Of a stretch of 64,000 bases of DNA, positions 55,885 to 63,909 are shown piece after piece; the first letter of the stretch is position 1, and each line of letters starts with the position of its first letter. The notes beneath the pieces are model-generated. The model saw only the letters and a list, made by a program, of their open reading frames with translations. It ran no database searches and was not told the origin of the DNA. This stretch comes from QZLE01 sp033852135 (GTDB lineage: Bacteria; Pseudomonadota; Gammaproteobacteria; QZLD01), in contig JAWSVB010000007.1 of the NCBI GenBank assembly GCA_033852135.1, positions 124,001 to 188,000 on the forward strand, read 5' to 3'. Made by a program: the position numbers and the translations under genes.

Positions 55885-56520
55885 TCACAGAGCTCGTATT
55901 GCACGAACTATATTTTGCCTTGCCTGAGCCTCGTACTTTTCACGGAAAAATTCAGAACAGTATAAATAATCTGTTTGAATAAATGAGTTTAATACCTCTT
56001 TACGCCCCTCTTTATATTTTTTCAAAGGTACATGAGCATACTCTTCCCTTATCCATGTTTCATAAAGCTCATAAGTATCTGCAGAAGAACCAAGAATTGA
56101 AAGATCGATATCTATTAGATATTTCTCATCGTCCGTTTGTGGATTCGAAGGGTGCTTAGTTAATAAAATCAAACTTGTAATTTTCTGGATTTGGCTTTCG
56201 CTTAATTGGATCGATTGCAAAAAGTCCTGCGCATAGGCAGCACTTAACTCTTCATTGTCACTTTGCTTCGGGTCATAAATTACATCATGGAACCAAATAC
56301 TAACCTCAATACAAAACTTATCGCTAACTAGGTTAGACAATAAATCCATCTGCTTAAGGCAGTTCTCAACATGAGATAATGTATGGTAATGACGTTGTTT
56401 TTCAGAGTATTTACCAACTAAATTGGCGAACCCAAGTTTAACCAGCTCTTGGTTTTCTACAGCTGAAAATAACTTATTCCATCTAACCTCTAAGCTATCG
56501 ATTTCCATATTTTCAACCAT
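55885..56520 (-). CDS. HD-superfamily phosphohydrolase-like protein
   Basis: This 211-residue predicted metal-dependent hydrolase has RHYHTLSHVENCL, SIWFHDVIYDPKQSDNEE (HD motif) and LIDIDLSILGSSADTYELY. This pattern matches the family of uncharacterised HD-domain proteins related to COG4339. No nucleotide specificity can be inferred. The frame has no strong ribosome-binding site; the ATG at 56508 is an alternative. Confidence 0.85.
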   Translation of the reverse strand: MVENMEIDSLEVRWNKLFSAVENQELVKLGFANLVGKYSEKQRHYHTLSHVENCLKQMDLLSNLVSDKFCIEVSIWFHDVIYDPKQSDNEELSAAYAQDFLQSIQLSESQIQKITSLILLTKHPSNPQTDDEKYLIDIDLSILGSSADTYELYETWIREEYAHVPLKKYKEGRKEVLNSFIQTDYLYCSEFFREKYEAQARQNIVRAIRAL

Positions 56521-56547
56521 GCTTTTTAATCAGTTTTTCCGGCAACA

Positions 56548-57336
56548 TTAGGGACAAACATAGGCACTCAAGTACCATCTTGTTTTTTGTCTTGATGGCT
56601 GCAAATTAAACTCGGTAGAATACCCTTGGTTAGCTAACACTTGTTCTGATAATTTCTTCAGAGCATTTGCTTGTCTTATCTCACTTTTACCCATTCTTAT
56701 GGTGTAACCAGACACTTTATAACCTGACTTAGAGTTTACAGATGCAGGAAGCTCACGCACACGTACCCTCCCTTTTGCCCCTTCTGATTTCAATTGATTT
56801 GCAATCAATCCAGCTTGGTTTTTTGCAATCTCACCAGATCTCTCACACCAAAATATATCGTAATCCAAATCTTCCCAGTCAAAAGATTCTTTAATTGATT
56901 TAGGCTTAGAAAAAATAGCCGTTTGTTGTACATTAAACTGCTCCTCTTTCCTTAATAAAGTTGCAGTCTCTTGTTTAATTGTATCTGTCCCACCAGCTTC
57001 CAATACACCAAGCAGTCTATTTCTTAATTCGCCATCAACCATTACTAGCACAAACTGCTTCGCTACTTCCTGCTTTTTCTCATTCTCTTGTTCAATTGAT
57101 TGCTGGACTAAATCGTAGATCTTAAAATTAAACTCTCTCTCCGAATTCAGCTTTTCCCTCTCGTTTTTAGCTTCTTTTATCGACAAATCAACAGAAGCTA
57201 TTTGCTGTTTAAGGTCTTGATCTACCTTTGAAACTGAAAAGTTAAGTATCGCAACCATGGTCGCTGTACCAACAGTAACCACGGGAATAAAAATATTTTG
57301 TAGGAACCAAATGATTTTTCGCATAACAATATCCAT
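56548..57336 (-). CDS. Membrane-anchored coiled-coil protein of unknown function
   Basis: This 262-residue protein has an N-terminal hydrophobic helix (about 8-30) followed by a long charged coiled coil (about 33-95) and a globular C-terminal domain (about 150-262) with YDIFWCERSGEIAKNQAGL, GRVRVRELPASVNSKSG and a final Cys-Pro. It lies 47 bases after the peptidoglycan hydrolase gene on the same strand and may be its partner. The C-terminal domain is not one I can name. An internal ATG at 57324 is an alternative start. Confidence 0.65.
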   Translation of the reverse strand: MDIVMRKIIWFLQNIFIPVVTVGTATMVAILNFSVSKVDQDLKQQIASVDLSIKEAKNEREKLNSEREFNFKIYDLVQQSIEQENEKKQEVAKQFVLVMVDGELRNRLLGVLEAGGTDTIKQETATLLRKEEQFNVQQTAIFSKPKSIKESFDWEDLDYDIFWCERSGEIAKNQAGLIANQLKSEGAKGRVRVRELPASVNSKSGYKVSGYTIRMGKSEIRQANALKKLSEQVLANQGYSTEFNLQPSRQKTRWYLSAYVCP

Positions 57337-57340
57337 ATCA

Positions 57341-57363
57341 AGCTAATAAGGTGTTTATTAGCT
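57341..57363 (-). terminator. AT-rich hairpin between hydrolase and coiled-coil genes
   Basis: AGCTAATAA (57341-57349) pairs with TTATTAGCT (57355-57363) around a five-base loop. It lies between the hydrolase stop (57384) and the next start (57336 or 57324). No U tract follows, so it may only affect initiation or stability rather than end transcription. Confidence 0.4.
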
Positions 57364-57383
57364 ATTTATCCAATGACCAAAGT

Positions 57384-58100
57384 CTAAACTTCATTAGTTG
57401 AAAGTAGTCTTCCATTTTCTGCCGCAGTTCGGGTAAACCCATCTACTGGCAAACCTGTATCTGGCCAACGCGCAGAGATTAAACGATCTTTTGCAACTCG
57501 AGTTACATTTACCGAGTTAGACTGATTTCCACCAAGTATATGGTAAGCAGAATCATCCTCAGCCCAGTATAAACCAACATGCCCTTTCCACCCTTCAGGG
57601 CTACCACGCCAAAAAACCATAATGGCTCCTAAACGGGGAGAGACTTCATACCCAAACTCTGCCCACCTGCGAGCACCTAATGGGTTATTCGGTAGTGTTT
57701 CCTCTGGCATTTGTGAACCGATGCAGTGAGCAACAAACAAACCGCACCAGGGGATATCATCGTCATTATATGAGGTGATTTCCAAATTCTCAGCCCACCC
57801 CAGAATAGCTTCGTTAGAGCCAACCCCTGGCTGTTCTTGAGTACCAATTAAATTATAAGCAGTTTCAAGCCATGGCATTGTAGGAGGGATTGAGAAATCT
57901 TCTGCTTCAGCCCCACTCTCATTAAGGTCTGCAAATAAAATAGCTTTAGTTTTCGGTCCAACTAAGCCGTCAGCTACCAAACCATTAGCTATTTGAAACT
58001 CTTTTATTGCTCTAATTGTTCTTCTCCCCCTTACCCCATCTATTGGGCCTGGGTCAAAACCCGCATCACTAAGAGCTTGCTGAATCTCTTTTGTAGACAT
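57384..58100 (-). CDS. Peptidoglycan-binding, TIGR02594-type cell-wall hydrolase
   Basis: This 238-residue protein has a PG_binding_1 domain (about 3-60, IQQALSDAGFDPGPIDGVRG) and a C-terminal catalytic domain of the TIGR02594/CHAP type (about 80-220). The presumed nucleophile is the Cys in DDIPWCGLFVAHC, with His in GWKGHVGLYW. The ATG at 58100 has GGGGA upstream. There is no signal peptide. Proteins of this type occur in phages, type VI systems and as endolysin-like genes. Here its partner may be the coiled-coil gene downstream; no other phage genes are near. Confidence 0.82.
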   Translation of the reverse strand: MSTKEIQQALSDAGFDPGPIDGVRGRRTIRAIKEFQIANGLVADGLVGPKTKAILFADLNESGAEAEDFSIPPTMPWLETAYNLIGTQEQPGVGSNEAILGWAENLEITSYNDDDIPWCGLFVAHCIGSQMPEETLPNNPLGARRWAEFGYEVSPRLGAIMVFWRGSPEGWKGHVGLYWAEDDSAYHILGGNQSNSVNVTRVAKDRLISARWPDTGLPVDGFTRTAAENGRLLSTNEV

Positions 58101-58300
58101 TAAAATCCCCTTTCGAAAATACATACTTCCGTATTACGTAACTGGCCAAAATATTTGTATAAACCAGCAACTGGTTTGAGCCCCTAATCTAACACGAGAA
58201 TGATTGCTGCGCCATGTCAATAAAGTTATGCTTTATATTAAATAGAGCGACACAAAATTAACGTTTGATAAACGACCTAGCATAGAATTTAAAAACTTAT

Positions 58301-58319
58301 ATTCTCAACAACTTAAAAC
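58301..58319 (+). promoter_or_regulatory. Conserved upstream element before binding protein 1
   Basis: The 19-base sequence ATTCTCAACAACTTAAAAC is found here and identically at 60415-60433. The first copy ends 76 bases before the start at 58395 and the second 77 bases before the start at 60510. It is probably a shared promoter or regulator site, or a remnant of the duplication. Confidence 0.6.
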
Positions 58320-58394
58320 CAACATAGTCGGCAGATTTATACAATGGCTTATATTAAAATAGTTTGTATGTTTCAAGGAGTTAAAATTATAACC

Positions 58395-59111
58395 ATGAAT
58401 ATCCTACGCTTATTTTTCCTTTCTTTTTGCTTATGCTTCTACAACATTGCCATAGCGGATGACACCACAAGAAAAATCACCTTTGGTTTAGCCGGGGTTA
58501 CAGAACAAGATCGCCCCTTCAAGCTTGGAACAAAAGTTTTAAACGAAATTTCAAAGAAAATCGGCCACGAAATAGAGCTTATAACATTACCGATTAAAAG
58601 GGCGAAACTAATGCTAGAAAACGGGCAGATAGATGCTGAACTAGCCCGAATCGGAGAGTATGCAGATAAATCCATATCCTTTATAAAAATCGATGAGCCA
58701 ATTGTAAAATTACCTTTTTATGTTTACTCCATGCGTAAAGATATTGAAGTTAATAAAATTAAAAATTTCGAAGCATTAAAAGTAGTTACAATAAGGGGGC
58801 AAAAATTTTCCCAAATATACTTTAAAAATTTTGATCTATTATTTGTAAACAATATTAAATCTGGCTTTCTGTTTTTATATAAAGGGAGAGCAGACATATT
58901 TGTAGTCGATGGTATCTCATCTTCAACTGTAATGAACTCTTTAGAGCAAGAAAAATTAGGCATACACAGACTAGAGCCGCCATTAGCTGTCGTCAATGGA
59001 TATACATTTTTTAATACTAATAACGCTGATATTGCACAGAAATTTGAAAAGGCCTTAAAAGAGATAAAACAAGAGGGGATATACGATAATATATTTCGTG
59101 AAACGAAATAA
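58395..59111 (+). CDS. Periplasmic substrate-binding protein (SBP_bac_3-like), paralogue 1
   Basis: This is a 238-residue exported protein. The start at 58395 gives a signal peptide MNILRLFFLSFCLCFYNIAI and cleavage near IAD-D; 17 in-frame codons lie upstream of it. The body is a small two-lobed type with KRAKLMLENGQIDAELARI, PFYVYSMRKDIEV and the C-terminal FEKALKEIKQEGIYDNIFR. No ABC transporter genes adjoin it. Such orphans can feed a chemoreceptor or histidine kinase; which one is not known. The paralogue at 60510 is 2.1 kb away. Confidence 0.82.
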   Translation: MNILRLFFLSFCLCFYNIAIADDTTRKITFGLAGVTEQDRPFKLGTKVLNEISKKIGHEIELITLPIKRAKLMLENGQIDAELARIGEYADKSISFIKIDEPIVKLPFYVYSMRKDIEVNKIKNFEALKVVTIRGQKFSQIYFKNFDLLFVNNIKSGFLFLYKGRADIFVVDGISSSTVMNSLEQEKLGIHRLEPPLAVVNGYTFFNTNNADIAQKFEKALKEIKQEGIYDNIFRETK

Positions 59112-59113
59112 CA

Positions 59114-60031
59114 TTAAAAAGCGTAACCATAGCGCAAAGAAACGGTCCTAAACTTAAATCCGTTTTCAACCTCCAAATCCTCCTTATAAAAAATTGTCAG
59201 CGATTGATTAGGGGCCACCCTGTTAGAGTAGCTAATTTGAACAGACCTCCTCTGCGATTCATCATTCCGGGCTACGCCATTTAGCTTGCTCTCCCCACCA
59301 AACTCCCACAATGCACCCAACCCCAAATAACTACTATTGGTTATATTTCGGCTTAAGTGTGTTTCAAAGCCCCACAAATTATCTTGCTCTAATTTGCCAC
59401 TATTAACACCGAAATTTGTATTTGAACCATATATCGTCATATTTAAAGTCGCATCAAGATGATACATCCCCAACCCCTTGGCTAGCCCAAGCTCGGTCTT
59501 TGCCGTAAGGCGATTCTCACCCAAATTAATGGCACTCGTATTATCATACTCACCTAAAGGCAAAACTATATACTCGCTTATGCCCAACCAAAACCTGTCC
59601 TTAGGTTTATTAATCAAAAAAACTCCTGCATGCACTATAGGGTCTCTTATCCCTCTAGAGACCTGCTTACTACCTACAACAGAAGATCCCTTTAAACTTG
59701 CCTCTCCAAAAAGAAATGAAGCATTAATAACAGCAACCCGATCCAACCACTCAAAATAGTATATCGGACGCAATATCCCAATATGAGCATCTACATCCAT
59801 ATCAATATTCAACTTGTCGCCATTAGCATAGCGCCCATCACTGTCACCTATTTGATAGTAAGATAATAATGATAAAGTTCCCGCTGGCTTAGCGATATAG
59901 GCTCGAGGGTATAATGCATAGACATCACTACAAAACAACAGTAATAGTGGCAGAAGAAATAACTGAGCCATTATGATATGAAGCGACATCAATTTTTGTA
60001 AAATTTCAAATCTAAACAATTGATTTTGCAT
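59114..60031 (-). CDS. Outer-membrane protein of the phenol/MetA degradation family
   Basis: This 305-residue protein is of the Phenol_MetA_deg type (transporter-like barrel). The signal region lies near residues 20-40 (MAQLFLLPLLLLFCSDVYA). The mature part starts YPRAYIAKPAGTLSLLSYYQ and ends with aromatic-alternating strands and the final GYAF. The ATG at 60031 has GAGGG upstream; the frame begins four codons earlier at a TTG. Its substrate is unknown. It lies on the opposite strand between the two periplasmic binding protein genes. Confidence 0.8.
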   Translation of the reverse strand: MQNQLFRFEILQKLMSLHIIMAQLFLLPLLLLFCSDVYALYPRAYIAKPAGTLSLLSYYQIGDSDGRYANGDKLNIDMDVDAHIGILRPIYYFEWLDRVAVINASFLFGEASLKGSSVVGSKQVSRGIRDPIVHAGVFLINKPKDRFWLGISEYIVLPLGEYDNTSAINLGENRLTAKTELGLAKGLGMYHLDATLNMTIYGSNTNFGVNSGKLEQDNLWGFETHLSRNITNSSYLGLGALWEFGGESKLNGVARNDESQRRSVQISYSNRVAPNQSLTIFYKEDLEVENGFKFRTVSLRYGYAF

Positions 60032-60482
60032 AATCACCCTCAAAAGTTGCCTGCACTATTTCTTACATCCAAAGTAAATCATTCAAATAAATTTAAACTT
60101 ACACTCTCAAATAAAACACATGTCCTTTGTTAGAAGGATAGTTGATAAATCTAGAAATAAAACTTTAAATATTCTAATGCTTTAACTTTACAACAACTAT
60201 TTTTGCACCACTAAATGAATATGATAACCACAAGTATTCTTCTCTTTTTTTATTTTATTATGTACATGGAGCAACAAGGATGCGCTATTTATAACCTTGT
60301 TTCAGGTGGTGCCATTGCAAATGTTATCATCTTAAAAACCACCTTATACCAACTCAGTTCAAGAGCTTTCTTCATCAATGTGGGATAAATCCATTTTCAT
60401 CAAGATATTTCTCTATTCTCAACAACTTAAAACAATATCCAGTCGATAGAAAACAGCTGCTATTTATATTATATTAATCTTT
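60032..60482. other. Noncoding stretch upstream of the second binding protein
   Basis: About 450 bases without a supported gene. It holds the promoter of the outer-membrane gene at its left end and the 19-base element at 60415-60433 at its right. A 43-codon frame at 60260-60388 lacks a ribosome-binding site and any recognisable similarity and is not accepted as a gene. Confidence 0.6.
60415..60433 (+). promoter_or_regulatory. Conserved upstream element before binding protein 2
   Basis: Identical 19-base copy of the element at 58301-58319, 77 bases before the start at 60510. The next bases diverge except for a short GTCG shared with the first copy. Confidence 0.6.
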
Positions 60483-60509
60483 ATGCATCACGGATTTAAT
60501 CTTACCATT

Positions 60510-61235
60510 ATGAATCTTATAAAAATAATTATTATGTTTTTTTGCTTATGTTTCTACAACATTGCTGTGGCCGAAGAAACTCCAAGAAAAATCACCTTCG
60601 GTGTAGCTGGAATTACAGAACAGGACCGCCCATTCAGGCTTGGAACAAAAGTTTTAAAAGCTATTTCGTTAAAAATTGGACATGAAATAGAGCTAATAAC
60701 GCTACCACATAAAAGAGCTAAGTTAATGCTTGAAAAAGGGCAGATTGATGCTGAACTAGCAAGAGTCAAACAATATGCTGATACTTCAGACTCACTAATA
60801 ATAGTCAATGAACCCATTGTTAAATTTCCTTTCTTTGCATATTCCATAGATTCAGACATAAAAATTAATGGCATCAAAGACATAGAAAACTTCAAGCACT
60901 TAAAAATAATTACTTTAAGGGGGCAAGAATTTGCAAAAGTATACTTAAAAGATTTGAATTTATCCTTTGTTGATTCTGTTAAATCAGCTTTCTTATTCTT
61001 ATACAAAGGCCGGGCGGACATATTCATAGCTAACGGAATTTCTACATCAACTGTGCTGAACTCTTTAGAACAAGAAAAGCTAGGTATAAACAGATTAGAG
61101 CCACCATTAGCAGTTGTTAATGGATATACATTTTTTAATGCTAACAACGCTGATATTGCTAGGAAGTTTGAAATAGCCTTAAAAGAGATAAAACAAGAGG
61201 GGATATACGATAAGATATTTAGTGAAACAAAATAA
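60510..61235 (+). CDS. Periplasmic substrate-binding protein (SBP_bac_3-like), paralogue 2
   Basis: This 241-residue protein is a clear paralogue of the protein at 58395. It has the signal MNLIKIIIMFFCLCFYNIAV, then IDAELARVKQYADTSDS and the near-identical C terminus KEIKQEGIYDKIFSETK. The start at 60510 gives a good signal peptide; the frame begins at 60483. The conserved ends and differing centre (residues ~95-130) suggest that the ligand pocket has diverged. It ends just before a bidirectional terminator. Confidence 0.82.
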   Translation: MNLIKIIIMFFCLCFYNIAVAEETPRKITFGVAGITEQDRPFRLGTKVLKAISLKIGHEIELITLPHKRAKLMLEKGQIDAELARVKQYADTSDSLIIVNEPIVKFPFFAYSIDSDIKINGIKDIENFKHLKIITLRGQEFAKVYLKDLNLSFVDSVKSAFLFLYKGRADIFIANGISTSTVLNSLEQEKLGINRLEPPLAVVNGYTFFNANNADIARKFEIALKEIKQEGIYDKIFSETK

Positions 61236-61262
61236 AAAGCCCTGAAAAATATTCAGGGCTTT
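61236..61262. terminator. Bidirectional terminator, first copy
   Basis: AAAGCCCTGAA (61236-61246) pairs with TTCAGGGCTTT (61252-61262) around AAATA. The minus strand then reads TTTATT. It lies 1 base after the binding-protein stop and 23 bases after the PEP-CTERM stop on the other strand. The same 27 bases recur at 62076-62102. Confidence 0.87.
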
Positions 61263-61285
61263 AATAGTTTATTTTACAAAGGTTA

Positions 61286-61933
61286 TTAAGAAGACTTTCT
61301 TCTTGAAAAACCAAGCCCTGCCAGACCTAAGCCAAATAGAGCAAGTAGTGCTGGTTCTGGAACTTCTGAAGATGCTAGCTCTCCTTCAAAAACAAGTTCA
61401 TGAAGAATAACCTGTCCTTGTGTACCAAATTCAATTCTAATTTGGTCAAATGCAGATGAACCTGACAGTGAAAGAGCCCCAATTTCCAAACCAAAAGTAT
61501 ATCCAGTAGGTAGACCTAAAGCTCCAGTAGTAGTTGAAAGAATTGACTCCCAACCTAACTCATCATTCTGACCTAAAACATTAATAGTAGTATAAGCAGT
61601 AGCGTTTCTAGTTATCCACAAATCAAGATTGGAAAATTCATATGCATCGTTAAAATCAATTTCCATTACTGAAACTTGTGAGTTTTCGTAAGTGCTATAA
61701 CCGTTTTGTGGGCTGCTATACGATGAAGCATATGCAGTGTATCCATCAGACATATACCCATCTGCTTCTGCAGCTGTAGGAGTAGTCGACTTAAGCCACC
61801 ATCCAGTTGTTGCAGCATCCCATGAACCACTAATGCCAGTCACTTCCCATTCAGAACTATCAATAATAGCTGCATTCGCAGACCCAACAGCCAATATCAA
61901 AGACAAACCTGCTAATAATTTTCTCATTCCCAT
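61286..61933 (-). CDS. PEP-CTERM sorted exported protein 1
   Basis: This 215-residue protein has a signal peptide (about 3-21, ending NANA) and a C-terminal PEP-CTERM tag with VPEPALLALFGLGLAGLGF followed by SRRKSS. In between is a beta-rich, Gly/Ser/Thr/Tyr-rich domain without a known fold. PEP-CTERM proteins are recognised by an EpsH/exosortase and exported to the cell surface or matrix. The exosortase is not in the window. It is paralogous in architecture to the next gene. Confidence 0.9.
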   Translation of the reverse strand: MGMRKLLAGLSLILAVGSANAAIIDSSEWEVTGISGSWDAATTGWWLKSTTPTAAEADGYMSDGYTAYASSYSSPQNGYSTYENSQVSVMEIDFNDAYEFSNLDLWITRNATAYTTINVLGQNDELGWESILSTTTGALGLPTGYTFGLEIGALSLSGSSAFDQIRIEFGTQGQVILHELVFEGELASSEVPEPALLALFGLGLAGLGFSRRKSS

Positions 61934-62075
61934 TCACCATTGTTTGATTAAATTTTTATTACCGCTCAATATTAGCAAAATACATACCACAAACTTAACA
62001 CACGGATATTTAAGTATTTTTATTACATACACATTTAAATACAAAACAATTTGTAAAATAATTCGACACAATAAA

Positions 62076-62102
62076 AAAGCCCTGAAAAATATTCAGGGCT
62101 TT
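62076..62102 (-). terminator. Bidirectional terminator, second copy
   Basis: The same hairpin as at 61236-61262, AAAGCCCTGAA and TTCAGGGCTTT around AAATA. It stands 29 bases downstream of PEP-CTERM protein 2. On the minus strand the following bases are TTTATTG. The exact repetition suggests a recent duplication of the 3' flank. Confidence 0.85.
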
Positions 62103-62131
62103 AATATTATCTTTATATTTTTAGCTTAAAA

Positions 62132-62779
62132 TTACTTTCTTCTCAAAAATCCTAATCCAATAAGACCGAATCCAAGCAAAGCAACTAGCGCAGGTTCTGG
62201 AACTGGCTCTGCTGATACTGACAATGTTAAATCATCCATTGTCCACCAGCCACCACCATAGCCATCTACATCACTAGCTATAATCTGTAACCTTTTAACT
62301 CCAACAAAGTCAGCTGCCAACCACTGCCACTCAGGGTTAGCTACATTATCTGTTAAAGCTAATGCTGAGCTTGAATCAATTAGGTTATCCTGTTCATCAT
62401 AAGCATTTAACTGAACGGTTTCAGAACCCCAAGAAGCATTAGCCATAAACACATTGAAGTATGCTCCTTGAACATCATATAGCTGATCAAAGACGATATT
62501 TCTTTCTACACCATCGCTCCAGTTCCAAAGAGCTTGCTCACCGCTATAAGCGCCAACAGATGAAAATTGACTGTCAGAGTTCTCTACAACTGCCCAAGGG
62601 TTACTGCCACCATTCTCTGAAGGCCATTCAAAACCACCATAAGTGCCAGAAATTCCAAGAGCCGGGAAATTTGCTCTGTTGGTAAAACCACCAATATCTT
62701 CAAAGTCCATTACAAGTGCATTTGCCATACCGCTTATTGAAAAAAGCGCTGCTGCAATTACCACATTAATTTTGTTCAT
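62132..62779 (-). CDS. PEP-CTERM sorted exported protein 2
   Basis: This 215-residue protein begins at the ATG at 62779, with GGAG upstream; a further ATG lies four codons earlier. A signal peptide (about 1-21) ends near ANA. The passenger domain is beta-rich with ISGTYGGFEWPSENGGSNPW and GGGWWTMDDLTL near the end. The C terminus PVPEPALVALLGFGLIGLGF and LRRK is a PEP-CTERM tag. It is probably a surface or matrix protein. Confidence 0.9.
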   Translation of the reverse strand: MNKINVVIAAALFSISGMANALVMDFEDIGGFTNRANFPALGISGTYGGFEWPSENGGSNPWAVVENSDSQFSSVGAYSGEQALWNWSDGVERNIVFDQLYDVQGAYFNVFMANASWGSETVQLNAYDEQDNLIDSSSALALTDNVANPEWQWLAADFVGVKRLQIIASDVDGYGGGWWTMDDLTLSVSAEPVPEPALVALLGFGLIGLGFLRRK

Positions 62780-62970
62780 TTCTAGCTCCATAAAGTGTTA
62801 TCTAATATAGAAAAACTAGCAAAAAGCGTACCGTCACGCCACGCCATTGATAACATAGGAATTATCTAGAACAAAATCCAACACCCCACATTAAAATGTA
62901 AATTATCCTGACACCAATATTAACTTTCCCTAAAACAGTTATCACCGTTAAAAACCACTCTTATTAACCA

Positions 62971-63423
62971 CTATGCTGATTCTAAGCTTGCGTGAACTAC
63001 CTTGTTATAATTGACTACATCTACAACATCAATGTTATCTGGGCCATACTCTCCCCCCTTAAATAAGGGCTGCTTAAAACCAAAACATTGGTTATCACCA
63101 AGCTCAAGACCATTCTCCAGTAATACCGCATGTGCATCTAGCTGATACCACTCTTCACCAAGTTCTATCGAAACCGGTGGTAAACCATGCTCTTCAATTA
63201 ACTCTGATACATCAACAATTTCGCCATTAGTTAACGAATATAGAAAGTATTTACCTTCAGAATCTAAAATGAAAAAATCACCAAACGGGGTCATATCTAA
63301 TAATTCTGAGCTTTCAGAAATACCCCAAATACTCATAATTTCTTCTTTAACTTTTTTCTTAATCTGCATCTTATAACCACTTAAATACGAACAAGGGGAA
63401 AACACGATGTATTTCCCATCCAA
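62971..63423 (-). CDS. Tdi1/DUF1851-like immunity protein
   Basis: This 150-residue protein is like type VI immunity proteins of the Tdi1 family: TPFGDFFILDSEGKYFLYSL, then LENGLELGDNQCFGFKQPLF and KGGEYGPDNIDVVDVV. The start is uncertain: TTG at 63423, or ATG at 63369 where the family-like part begins more closely. No toxin gene adjoins it, so it may be an orphan immunity gene or neutralise an attacker's effector. Confidence 0.7.
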   Translation of the reverse strand: MDGKYIVFSPCSYLSGYKMQIKKKVKEEIMSIWGISESSELLDMTPFGDFFILDSEGKYFLYSLTNGEIVDVSELIEEHGLPPVSIELGEEWYQLDAHAVLLENGLELGDNQCFGFKQPLFKGGEYGPDNIDVVDVVNYNKVVHASLESA

Positions 63424-63549
63424 CTATTTAATTATATCTTATTTAAGTATGGCTCTAATAGCTCTTCAGGTGATTGTAAATGCTATAAAACCCCATAACT
63501 ATCCGTTTTATAGCTGCTTAGTACTGAGTTAATTAATATACACAATTAA

Positions 63550-63909
63550 CTATTTTTCCTTATGCATCTCTATATTTTTACATATCTCATCTGCTGCTGC
63601 ACAACAACCAGGCTTGGCCCTGGCATTTGATTTTGCATTCGCATCAACAAAACTATGGAAGGCTATCTTTAAACGATTCATCAAACAGTCTGAATATTGG
63701 ATATTAACTTTAAGCATAAACTCAGCCAGCTTATCAATATCAATCATATTGTTATTATAATGAAAAATAATAGAGTTTCTTTCAAACTTAACATCAATAA
63801 TTCCAGGAATATCTACAGCAATTTCCTTTGCATATTCCACTAGTTCATCAGTAGTTACATCTATCTTTAACCGGACACTCTTCTCAAATGCCGGATCTAT
63901 ATCACTCAT
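63550..63909 (-). CDS. HMA-like small protein with Cys-rich tail
   Basis: This 119-residue protein starts at the ATG at 63909 (GGGGG upstream). The N-terminal ~75 residues have the beta-alpha-beta-beta-alpha-beta pattern of ferredoxin-like HMA domains (SVRLKIDVTTDELVEYAKE, IPGIIDVKFERNSIIFHYN) but without the CxxC metal site. The C-terminal tail has CC (PGCCAAADEICKN) and one more Cys. It may bind a metal or a membrane protein; this is inference from pattern. Confidence 0.6.
   Translation of the reverse strand: MSDIDPAFEKSVRLKIDVTTDELVEYAKEIAVDIPGIIDVKFERNSIIFHYNNNMIDIDKLAEFMLKVNIQYSDCLMNRLKIAFHSFVDANAKSNARAKPGCCAAADEICKNIEMHKEK

Noticed and set aside
56548..58100. Prophage
   Set aside because: Only one phage-like hydrolase is present; there is no integrase, terminase, capsid or attachment site.
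60260..60388. 43-codon open frame upstream of the second binding protein
   Set aside because: No ribosome-binding site, no motif and no signal of selection can be seen; kept only as part of the intergenic note.
60554..61147. 197-codon open frame antisense to the second binding protein
   Set aside because: It lies wholly within a clear gene whose paralogue shows the same kind of antisense opening (58439-58675 and 58724-58996). The residues are low-complexity Ser/Leu/Phe and there is no ribosome-binding site.
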